This document shows, piece by piece, positions 6,387 to 12,239 of a stretch of 12,716 bases of DNA (positions are counted from its first letter, which is position 1; every line of letters begins with the position of its first letter). The position numbers and the translations under genes were made by a program. The stretch covers positions 2,040-14,755 of the forward strand of contig MFLS01000031.1 in assembly GCA_001781625.1 (NCBI GenBank). Direction: 5' to 3'. The notes under the pieces were generated by a model. It saw only the letters and a list, made by a program, of their open reading frames with translations, was not told where the DNA came from and made no database searches. Source of the stretch: Candidatus Kaiserbacteria bacterium RIFCSPHIGHO2_12_FULL_56_13 (GTDB taxonomy: Bacteria; Patescibacteriota; Minisyncoccia; Phycocordibacterales; Phycocordibacteraceae).

Positions 6387-8114
6387 TTATTCATCTCCCT
6401 TGAGGATCTGCCGGAGTTTTTCTTCAGGGACCTCAAAGGGTTTCTTTTCTTCTTGCGAAGGCTTCAGTTGCGGCAGTGGTGACGGGTTTTTCTTAAGCAC
6501 TTCGGCCAAGGCGCCTTTCAATGATTGCTCCTTTGCCGACTCTTTATTCTCCTTTTCTTTCACCGCACTCGCCGTCATGGTACGCAAAATGGAGCGGAGC
6601 TCCTCTGCAGATTTTTGCGCAGCAGGAGGTGGTTGTTTTAGCGAAGCAGATGGAACCCGCGAAAAAATAGTCTTGCCCGATAGTTTTTGTTCCGAGACGG
6701 GAGGTCGCGAAGCAAAAGTCTGGCCCGACTGAAGACGCGAGGAATCCGAGGACTTTTCTGCAGCGACTTCCCGTCGAGGAACGTACGTACGACGAGGAGG
6801 CTCGGGTGGGTTTGGGCCCGCAGTTTCAGCAAGCTCGGCGAAGATCGCCGCCTCGATACCGGTACGCGGATTGCCGTAGGTCGTACGCGAACGCTCAACG
6901 ACCTGCGTGCGATACGAAACAGGCGGCGGCTCAATGGGCGGCAGAGTCACCGCTGAAAAAGGCCGCGAACCAATGCCGTCGATCATGAGGGTAAGATACA
7001 CCTGCGCAAACCCGAGATTGACGAGGTCCTCTTTCGTAAACTCGGGGAAGAAGATCGTCTCGAGAATTTCAGCATCAAAGGGCCCGACGCGAAAGCAGAC
7101 CGTCGTGCCCACATTGCCGAAGACCGCCGCGCGCACCTCCTCCTCCATCTGCTCCACATATTGGTGCGCGATGATGAGGTTTAAATTATATTTCCGCGCC
7201 TCTGAAAGGATCTCAGAAAAGGTCTCGTTCGCGAAGTTTTGGAATTCATCGACATAAAAATAGAACTTCGGGGTCTTTTTGAGCACGCCTGCCGAGAGCT
7301 CGGCACGGCTCATCGCGGCGAGGAAGATGCGCGTCGTGAGCATGGAGCCCAAGAGTCGCATGTTGACATCGCCCACGAGCCCCTTCGAGAGGTTGATGAG
7401 GAGTATCTTCCGCTCGTCCATAACCTTGCGGATATCGAACGAGGAGGTGGGTTGCCCGATGATGTTCCTGATAAGCGGGTTCGAGGTGAACTGCCCTATC
7501 TTATTTTGTATCGCAGGCGTCGCCTCCTGCGTGTAGCGGTCGGTGTAGGTCGCGAACTCCTTGACCCAAAAATCTTTGACCAAGGGGTCTTTGATGTTCT
7601 CGACGACTTTCTTGCGGTAGACCTTGTCGGTATACATGCGATTGACGCCAAGCAAGGTTGCGCCCGGGTATTCAAGAAGTGCAAGAAGGGTGTTCGTGAG
7701 AATGTACTCCATGCGCGCGCTCCACGCGTCTTGCCAAATCTTCTTGAAGGTCGCCATGAGGCCCGAGGTCACGAGATGGCGCTTGTCGTAGCCGACATCC
7801 TCCATCACATTGAACGCGATTGGGCGGTCAAGGTCGAAGGGGGCGAAGTAGATGACATCCTTCATGCGTTCTTCGGGGATGTAGTCGAGGAGCTTATCGA
7901 CGGCGCTCCCATGAGGGTCGATGAATGCGAGCCCCTCGCCATTGCGGATATCCTGAATGGCCATGTTCTCAAGGAGAGTGCTTTTCCCCATCCCCGTCTT
8001 CCCTATCACATACATGTGCCTCTCTCTGTCCTTCGCCTTTATCCCGAAGGGCGTGTGTTTCCCCCGCGCATCAGTCGCGGCAAAATAGGTTACTCGCTCG
8101 GGGTTATCTGCCAT
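6387..8114 (-). CDS. TraG/VirD4-like P-loop ATPase (T4SS coupling-protein superfamily)
   Basis: This encodes 575 aa of the HerA/FtsK-type ATPases related to VirD4/TraG coupling proteins, which pump DNA or protein substrates. Walker A is GKTGMGKST (38-46). FIDPHGSAVDKLLDYIP (about 64-80), DLDRPIAFNVMED, Walker B FYFYVDEFQNF with Asp289-Glu290, and IIAHQYVEQM (about 314-323) complete the motor core, which ends near residue 393. The last 180 residues are Pro-, Lys- and Glu-rich and probably disordered. No membrane helix is visible, unlike classical VirD4. I chose the ATG at 8114 over an in-frame TTG at 8129, because a TATAAT ends exactly 6 nt before it. The gene lies 7 nt after the toxin gene and 3 nt before the ComEA-like gene. 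A DNA-uptake or transfer role is inferred; no other T4SS gene is in the window. Confidence 0.85.
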   Translation of the reverse strand: MADNPERVTYFAATDARGKHTPFGIKAKDRERHMYVIGKTGMGKSTLLENMAIQDIRNGEGLAFIDPHGSAVDKLLDYIPEERMKDVIYFAPFDLDRPIAFNVMEDVGYDKRHLVTSGLMATFKKIWQDAWSARMEYILTNTLLALLEYPGATLLGVNRMYTDKVYRKKVVENIKDPLVKDFWVKEFATYTDRYTQEATPAIQNKIGQFTSNPLIRNIIGQPTSSFDIRKVMDERKILLINLSKGLVGDVNMRLLGSMLTTRIFLAAMSRAELSAGVLKKTPKFYFYVDEFQNFANETFSEILSEARKYNLNLIIAHQYVEQMEEEVRAAVFGNVGTTVCFRVGPFDAEILETIFFPEFTKEDLVNLGFAQVYLTLMIDGIGSRPFSAVTLPPIEPPPVSYRTQVVERSRTTYGNPRTGIEAAIFAELAETAGPNPPEPPRRTYVPRREVAAEKSSDSSRLQSGQTFASRPPVSEQKLSGKTIFSRVPSASLKQPPPAAQKSAEELRSILRTMTASAVKEKENKESAKEQSLKGALAEVLKKNPSPLPQLKPSQEEKKPFEVPEEKLRQILKGDE

Positions 8115-8126
8115 AGCATGATTATA
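8115..8126 (-). promoter_or_regulatory. -10 promoter (leaderless) of the ATPase gene
   Basis: On the minus strand a perfect TATAAT occupies 8126-8121. Six bases (CATGCT) separate it from the ATG at 8114, so with standard spacing the transcript would begin at the A of the ATG. No good -35 is seen at 16-18 bp. The hexamer overlaps the TAA stop of the relE-like gene, so the promoter lies inside the toxin gene's end. It would let the ATPase, ComEA-like and glycan genes be expressed apart from the toxin-antitoxin pair. Confidence 0.6.
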
Positions 8127-8412
8127 CAATCATTCTCTTTTGCATTTCTTGGTAGATGCGTTCGCGATGCAAAATCGCGAAAATGGTTACTTTCCTCCCG
8201 CGCGTTTTATAAACCACGCGATAATCTCCTACGCGCAACTTCCAAAACCCTTTGAGCGATTGACGAAGGGGCGAACCGAACACGTCCGGCTGCGTCATGA
8301 GCTTTTCTTTAATTGCCGACCGCACTGCCTTCCGCCAAAACGTATCGAGGGCTGGTATGTCTCTTGTAACTACTATCGGGGAGTACTCAGTTACAAATTC
8401 GCTTAACGCCAT
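8122..8412 (-). CDS. RelE/ParE-family toxin
   Basis: This is a 96-aa type II toxin of the RelE/ParE superfamily. Members either cleave mRNA in the ribosome (RelE) or poison gyrase (ParE); sequence alone does not decide which here. Family marks are KLRVGDYRVVYKT (about 58-70), the central strand pair, and AILHRERIY (about 79-87), the C-terminal HR..Y strand. An N-terminal helix pair contains DIPALDTFWRKAVRSAI. The length is typical. The ATG at 8412 lies 10 nt inside the antitoxin gene, as expected for a coupled pair. It ends 7 nt before the ATPase start. The Arg and Tyr residues of the core are present, so the toxin looks intact. Confidence 0.85.
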   Translation of the reverse strand: MALSEFVTEYSPIVVTRDIPALDTFWRKAVRSAIKEKLMTQPDVFGSPLRQSLKGFWKLRVGDYRVVYKTRGRKVTIFAILHRERIYQEMQKRMIV

Positions 8413-8624
8413 GCGTTCTCGTGCGAAACGAACTTGACACCTCGTTTGTCGCGCTGACTAGCGATAGCATCAAGAGCGCGATCCTCTTCAATTTCAAGCG
8501 CAAGTTCGAGAAGTCCCGCGGCTTTCGTCGCTTCCGGGACCTGATCGCGCTTCGCAAGCCGTGCGAGGGCACTCCGCGTACTCTTAGAAATACTTACGTT
8601 GATTCGTTCTTTGGTAGTTGCCAT
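8403..8624 (-). CDS. Ribbon-helix-helix antitoxin (RelB/CopG-like)
   Basis: This is a 73-aa antitoxin partner of the following RelE-like toxin. The N-terminal part, ERINVSISKSTRSALARLAKRDQVP (about 6-30, cited only to place it), has the strand-helix-helix pattern of RHH DNA-binding dimers. A helix-forming acidic segment (LLELALEIEEDRALDAIA) follows, then a tail that should wrap the toxin. Antitoxins of this class bind their own promoter, and two 10-bp direct repeats lie directly upstream of this gene. The ATG at 8624 has TACACT six bases before it. The 10-nt overlap with the toxin gene ties their translation. Confidence 0.8.
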   Translation of the reverse strand: MATTKERINVSISKSTRSALARLAKRDQVPEATKAAGLLELALEIEEDRALDAIASQRDKRGVKFVSHENAWR

Positions 8625-8658
8625 GATGGAAGTGTATCAAAAGTGTATCACTGGTCAA
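8625..8658 (-). promoter_or_regulatory. Toxin-antitoxin promoter with direct-repeat operator
   Basis: Reading the minus strand: TTGACC (8658-8653) as -35, a 16-nt spacer, then TGATACACT, an extended -10 with hexamer TACACT at 8636-8631, then 6 nt, then the ATG at 8624. The 10-mer TGATACACTT occurs twice (8650-8641 and 8639-8630), 11 bp apart and so on one DNA face, covering spacer and -10. This fits an operator for the RHH antitoxin. The first repeat contains the TGA stop of the DUF4015 gene. The leaderless start is inferred from the spacing. Confidence 0.68.
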
Positions 8659-9958
8659 GTCCGGGGGTGGTGGACGACACCGTGACAGAGAGGACTTTGC
8701 GCAGCGAGGTGTATTTATTGGCGGGGTCCCAAAAGAGGTAGGAGGTAAGACCGGCGTCTTCATTTGCCTTGATCTGCGCCGCGACCATATCGGGCGTGTA
8801 GGGCACAGGGTAGTCGAATGATTGGAGCCACGGACGCAGTTTTGACACTGGATACGCGGGTTTTGAATAGAGGCCAGTGAATTTTTGTTCGGTCGAAGTC
8901 GCGATGGCGTCGTGTGCAGGTATTGTTACCGTCTCGGTAATGGGCATGTGGGTGAAAGCGCCAAGAGTCGTCGTTGTAGCTACGGCGCGTGCAACCGCAC
9001 CTACCATCGAAGCATAAACGACCTTGTAAGGATCGCTGTTTACATTGGTGAGCCCTGCAAAGCCCTTGTTGTAGTGAGAGGGATACACCATCGGCATAAT
9101 GTAATCGAAGTACGGAAGTGCACGCTCGAGGATCTGCCCGATGCCGAGGTCGTCAGTCAAGACCGTCGTATAGCCGAAGAGGTCAGCCGATGTTACCGCG
9201 CCCGTCGGGCGCACTTCTTTTGCAAGATACACAAAGAACTTCTCGAGCTCCTCAGCGCGGTTAGCTGACGGATATATGATGTCCTTCATCGGCCCATCAG
9301 AAGGCCAACGGACATAGTCGTAGTTGAATTCATCGAAGCCAAGATCGTACGATTCTTTCGAAAGCTCGACAATGTACTCCCAGAACTTCTGCGAGGCGAC
9401 CGAGACGAACGAGAGACCCTTGTGATCCCTCCACGGCTCGCCCGGTCGCGCGACGCTTTGCACCGACTCTTCGGGGTGGAGCGCGGTATAACGCGGATCT
9501 TGAAAGACCGTGATACGGCCAATGACGTAAATATCATGCGCATGGAGCATCTTGATAAACGCTGCCATGTCACTTGCCCGACATTCGTCTGATACGGCCT
9601 CTTTGAGCGCCGGGTTCTCGGTCGTAAACGAGATGTAGCCAGTGAAATCCTTGATATCAATGACGACCGAATTGAGTTCGGTCTCTCTGACAAACGCTAC
9701 GAGCGCTTCGCGAAACGAGGGGGTGCCGACAACGCACTGGCTCATGTATACCCCCTTCACCGCGCTCGGTGTTGGGAGATGGGTCGCTTTTGGTCGCACA
9801 GGGAACCCACTTTCGTGCACCGCGTCAACGACGGCCGCGCCGCCGATATAGGTGGTTGCAAATGCTGCGGGCAAGACAAAGAGTGCGGCGGCGCCAAAAG
9901 CGAACATGCCCGCGCCGAAGATGCCGAGATGCCCGTTACGCGGCCGAGGACGGGTCAT
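8648..9958 (-). CDS. DUF4015 putative glycoside hydrolase, membrane-anchored
   Basis: This is a 436-aa protein resembling the DUF4015 family of predicted TIM-barrel glycoside hydrolases; I know of no defined substrate. The N-terminus is basic (TRPRPRNGH), then a hydrophobic segment (about 11-35) serves as signal anchor. The barrel starts at VKGVYMSQCVVG (about 67-77). VVIDIKDFTGYISF (98-111), IYVIGRITVFQDP (about 143-155), GFDEFNYDYVRWP (207-219), ADLFGYTT (258-265), YIMPMVYPSHY (286-296) and SYLFWDP (406-412) follow. The acidic residues in DEFNYDY are candidate catalytic groups. The ATG at 9958 is preferred to a TTG at 9994, because it begins just before the basic anchor. It overlaps the upstream small gene by 23 nt. 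It probably trims a cell-surface glycan, but that is inference. Confidence 0.82.
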   Translation of the reverse strand: MTRPRPRNGHLGIFGAGMFAFGAAALFVLPAAFATTYIGGAAVVDAVHESGFPVRPKATHLPTPSAVKGVYMSQCVVGTPSFREALVAFVRETELNSVVIDIKDFTGYISFTTENPALKEAVSDECRASDMAAFIKMLHAHDIYVIGRITVFQDPRYTALHPEESVQSVARPGEPWRDHKGLSFVSVASQKFWEYIVELSKESYDLGFDEFNYDYVRWPSDGPMKDIIYPSANRAEELEKFFVYLAKEVRPTGAVTSADLFGYTTVLTDDLGIGQILERALPYFDYIMPMVYPSHYNKGFAGLTNVNSDPYKVVYASMVGAVARAVATTTTLGAFTHMPITETVTIPAHDAIATSTEQKFTGLYSKPAYPVSKLRPWLQSFDYPVPYTPDMVAAQIKANEDAGLTSYLFWDPANKYTSLRKVLSVTVSSTTPGLDQ

Positions 9959-10142
9959 TGGGAGGTGCAGGCATCTCTCGCTTGAGCGCAGCAATACGCT
10001 CGGTGCGCATCATAAAACCGATCGCGATCACAATAGCCCCGAAGATCGGCAAGAGCACGCGAAGCCACGCAAGTGGCAGGCCGACGAAACCAGCAAGAAT
10101 GGTGAGGAGGCCGACCAAAATGAGGATGCCTGAACGAGACAT
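9936..10142 (-). CDS. Small two-helix membrane protein, unknown function
   Basis: This is a 68-aa protein of unknown function. Two hydrophobic helices are plain (about 4-22 and 27-45), joined by a short turn with LPLAW. A basic stretch (RTERIAALKRE) and a Pro/Ala/Ser tail follow. By the positive-inside rule the C-terminus is probably cytoplasmic. It starts 5 nt after the rsmI stop and overlaps the DUF4015 start by 23 nt. That tight arrangement, and a -10-like TACACT 7 nt before its ATG, argue that it is a real gene. Pairing with the DUF4015 protein is possible but not shown. Confidence 0.65.
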   Translation of the reverse strand: MSRSGILILVGLLTILAGFVGLPLAWLRVLLPIFGAIVIAIGFMMRTERIAALKREMPAPPNDPSSAA

Positions 10143-10158
10143 GGAGACTAGTGTACCA
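10143..10158 (-). promoter_or_regulatory. Extended -10 promoter for the small membrane protein / DUF4015 pair
   Basis: On the minus strand TGGTACACT (10158-10150) is an extended -10 with hexamer TACACT. Seven bases separate it from the ATG at 10142. The hexamer runs into the TAG stop of rsmI, so the promoter is embedded in the end of that gene. No recognisable -35 is present at 16-18 bp. With 6-7 nt spacing the mRNA would have a leader of 0-1 base. Confidence 0.5.
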
Positions 10159-10810
10159 CTACGACGAATTCGCCTCGAGCCCGACCGGGTTTGGCCTTGA
10201 GCCCTGCGATGATCTCTTGCGGCGAGCCCCTGAGGACCTCTTCATACATCTTCGTGAGCTCTCGACAGACGACCACTTCCCGCCTCGTGGAGACGAGCGA
10301 CTCAAGCGCTTTCATAATACGATGTGGCGACTCATAAAAAACGACAGCACGCTTTTCTTTTGCAATTTCCTTAAAAATGGTCTGCCGACCTTTCTTGTGC
10401 GGCAAGAAGCCCAAGAATACGAACTCGCTCAAGGGCACACCAACGATCGAAAGCGCGGCGGTCAAGGCCGAGGGGCCGGGGATGACCTCGACCCTATTAC
10501 CTCTCGCACGGGCGAGTGCGACGACTCTTGCTCCCGGATCAGAGATACCCGGAGTCCCCGCGTCAGTGACAAGTACGACCCGCTTCCCCTCTATAAGCAG
10601 TTCGAGCGCCTTTTTTGCAGCCGCATCCTCCTTATGTGCGTCACAGCGGACAAGCGGTTTTGAGATTTCGTACCGCGCGAGCAACTTCGCCGTAACACGA
10701 GTGTCTTCGCAAAAAATCACATCCGCCTTCTTCAGCGTCTCAAGTGCCCGGAGGGTTATGTCTCCCAAGTTGCCGATAGGCGTTGCCACTACCGATAACA
10801 CTCCTTGCAT
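10148..10810 (-). CDS. rsmI: 16S rRNA (cytidine(1402)-2'-O)-methyltransferase
   Basis: RsmI 2'-O-methylates C1402 of 16S rRNA in the decoding centre, using S-adenosylmethionine. The 220-aa protein has the tetrapyrrole-methylase fold of the family: VATPIGNLGDITLRALETL at the start, then ADVIFCEDTR (about 29-38), VTDAGTPGISDPG (about 82-94), VIPGPSALTAALSIVGVP (about 113-130) and FYESPHRIMKALE (about 158-170). Escherichia coli RsmI is about 285 aa; this one lacks the C-terminal extension, which is common in reduced genomes. The ATG at 10810 is 34 bp from the divergent ligase start. TACAGT lies 6 nt before the ATG. It is the first gene of the leftward run. Confidence 0.95.
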   Translation of the reverse strand: MQGVLSVVATPIGNLGDITLRALETLKKADVIFCEDTRVTAKLLARYEISKPLVRCDAHKEDAAAKKALELLIEGKRVVLVTDAGTPGISDPGARVVALARARGNRVEVIPGPSALTAALSIVGVPLSEFVFLGFLPHKKGRQTIFKEIAKEKRAVVFYESPHRIMKALESLVSTRREVVVCRELTKMYEEVLRGSPQEIIAGLKAKPGRARGEFVVVVH

Positions 10811-10822
10811 GGGAGCACTGTA
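10811..10822 (-). promoter_or_regulatory. -10 element of rsmI (leaderless)
   Basis: On the minus strand TACAGT (10822-10817) ends 6 nt (GCTCCC) before the rsmI ATG at 10810. It matches TATAAT at four of six positions, has no TG extension and has no clear -35, so it is the weakest of the five. The support is the identical spacing seen at the other promoters in this window. Its upstream region runs across the start codon of the divergent ligase gene. Confidence 0.45.
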
Positions 10823-10829
10823 CTCTGTG

Positions 10830-10844
10830 TGCTACATTTTTGCC
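10830..10844 (+). promoter_or_regulatory. Extended -10 promoter of the Mpl-like ligase gene (leaderless)
   Basis: TGCTACATT (10830-10838) is an extended -10 with hexamer TACATT. Six bases (TTTGCC) separate it from the ATG at 10845. No fitting -35 is visible: a TTGCAT at 10805 is 22 nt upstream of the hexamer, too far. The upstream contact zone lies over the start codon of rsmI on the other strand, so the two divergent promoters cannot be filled at once. Confidence 0.58.
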
Positions 10845-12239
10845 ATGCGCAAGGCGCACATAATCGGCATCGCGGGAGTCGGGATGAGCGCCACCGCGCT
10901 CCTCCTCAAAGAGGCCGGGTGGGTTGTTACGGGCTCTGACGATGCCGCTGTGTATGGGCCTCCCGTTGAGGTTCTCAAAGCTGCGGGCATCAGTTTTGCG
11001 CGAGGTTATAGCCCTAAAAATATTCCCTCTGACACCGAGTGTTTCGTCGTGGGCAGGAATGCGAAACTCGATCCCGCGATAAACGAAGAGGTGAGAGCGG
11101 CGCACGAGAGGGGCAAGCCGGTCTACTCCTTCCCCGAGATACTTGGCGAGGTCACCAAAAATCGGGAGAACACGGTCATCGCGGGCTCCTACGGCAAATC
11201 GACCACAACCTCACTCATTGCGCACATCTTTCAACATGCGGGAGTTGACGTGGGTTACTTCATCGGCGCCGAGCCGGTCAAGAGTGAGCGGCTCCCCGCT
11301 CCGGCGAAAATCGGCTCGGCGCCCTTATTCATACTCGAAGGCGATGAATACCCCTCGGGCCACGCCGACCCGCGTGCGAAATTTCTCCACTTCCACCCGC
11401 GCGACATCCTCCTCACCTCGATTGTGCATGATCACGTGAACGTCTACCCGACGTTCGAATCATACAAAAAACCGTTTGAAGAGCTCCTTGCGCTCTTACC
11501 CAAGGGCGGGCTGGTGGTCGTTTCGGCCGACGAGCCACAAGCTCATGCACTCGCAAGAACCGTCAATTGCCACCACGTAAGCTACGGCCTTGCGGGAGGT
11601 CACTATCAAGCCCGCGATATCGCGTACGGCGCCATCACCCGCTTCACACTCTATGCGGCAGAAACGCCGCTCGGAGAATTCCAGACTTCGCTCATTGGTG
11701 CACACAATGTTGAGAACATAACGGGCGCCGCCGCCTACGTTATCGAGAAGAATCTCGCCACGTTCGCGCAAGTCGCGGCGGCAGTAAAAGATTTCAAGGG
11801 CGTGCACCGCAAGCTCTACGACCTAACCCCCGAAGCCCGTGTCTCCGTGTATGAGGGCTTCGGTTCTTCGTACGAGAAAGCACGATCAGCAATAGCAGCA
11901 ATGCGCCTTCACTTTCCTAATAAACCGCTCATTGTTGTCTTCGAGCCGCACACTTTTGGGTGGCGCAATCGCGCCAACCTTGCGTGGTATGACAATGTAT
12001 TTGAGGGCGCCTCAACAGTTTTCATAGCTCCGCCCGAGACGCAGGGCGCCGGCACGCACGACCAGCTCTCACACGACGAGATCCTTGCGCACGTCGGCAC
12101 GATCGCGCGCCCGTACGCGCTCCCGAAAGATGTCGTGGCAGCACTCACCGGCAATGAGATCGTTCTTATCCTCACCTCGGGAGACCTCCATGGCACGTTG
12201 GAGGCCCTCACCAAAGAAGTCGGGGACACATTCTCATGA
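10845..12239 (+). CDS. Mpl/MurC-like Mur ligase with altered motifs
   Basis: This is a 464-aa ATP-dependent ligase closest to Mpl, which joins UDP-MurNAc to recycled murein tripeptide in the cytoplasm. The Rossmann loop is IGIAGVGMSATA (7-18), followed by the Mpl-like GSDDAAVYGPP and GYSPKN. The P-loop is AGSYGKSTTT (113-122), where relatives have GTHGKTTT. EGDEYPSG (165-172), HDHVNVYP (195-202), GAHNVENITGA (285-295) and FKGVHRKLY (317-325) follow. At 336-346 the usual DD(Y/F)xHHPTA is replaced by YEGFGSSYEKA. Membership of the fold is clear; the exact substrate is not, and MurC-like or new specificity is possible. The ATG at 10845 is chosen over in-frame upstream starts, which would lie inside rsmI. 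It overlaps the next gene by ATGA. Confidence 0.85.
   Translation: MRKAHIIGIAGVGMSATALLLKEAGWVVTGSDDAAVYGPPVEVLKAAGISFARGYSPKNIPSDTECFVVGRNAKLDPAINEEVRAAHERGKPVYSFPEILGEVTKNRENTVIAGSYGKSTTTSLIAHIFQHAGVDVGYFIGAEPVKSERLPAPAKIGSAPLFILEGDEYPSGHADPRAKFLHFHPRDILLTSIVHDHVNVYPTFESYKKPFEELLALLPKGGLVVVSADEPQAHALARTVNCHHVSYGLAGGHYQARDIAYGAITRFTLYAAETPLGEFQTSLIGAHNVENITGAAAYVIEKNLATFAQVAAAVKDFKGVHRKLYDLTPEARVSVYEGFGSSYEKARSAIAAMRLHFPNKPLIVVFEPHTFGWRNRANLAWYDNVFEGASTVFIAPPETQGAGTHDQLSHDEILAHVGTIARPYALPKDVVAALTGNEIVLILTSGDLHGTLEALTKEVGDTFS
11265..11323. repeat. 12-bp inverted repeat with 35-nt loop
   Basis: GGCGCCGAGCCG (11265-11276) and CGGCTCGGCGCC (11312-11323) are perfect inverted copies. A smaller GAGCGG/CCGCTC pair lies between them. 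The repeat encodes residues about 141-160 of the Mpl-like ligase, between the P-loop domain helix and the EGDEY motif, a loop that varies among relatives. Its long loop sets it apart from palindromes 1-6. Confidence 0.8.

Noticed and set aside
8115..8129. TTG at 8129 as the ATPase start
   Set aside because: It adds five residues before the ATG, lies inside the toxin gene's end, and would place the TATAAT within the coding region.
7239..8255. A 338-codon plus-strand frame opposite the ATPase gene
   Set aside because: It is antisense to a protein with complete Walker motifs and shows no recognisable domain; GC-rich codon use opens such shadow frames.
8122..8624. The toxin-antitoxin pair as the cargo of a mobile element
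   Set aside because: No transposase, inverted ends or target duplication is seen, and the pair overlaps its neighbours' signals tightly.
8630..8650. Direct repeats as the edge of a CRISPR array
   Set aside because: There are only two 10-bp copies one base apart, with no spacers and no cas genes.
9198..9212. 7-bp hairpin in the DUF4015 gene, and an 8-bp one at 8161-8181 in the toxin gene
   Set aside because: Both encode typical family residues (RPTGA and the ILHRE strand) and are short enough to be chance.
10377..10844. An upstream extension of the Mpl-like ligase frame by 156 codons
   Set aside because: It runs antisense through rsmI, and the Rossmann strand of the ligase begins exactly at the ATG at 10845.
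11450..11465. GTTCGAAT resembling a tRNA T-arm
   Set aside because: It lies inside the ligase gene and no acceptor or anticodon stem surrounds it.
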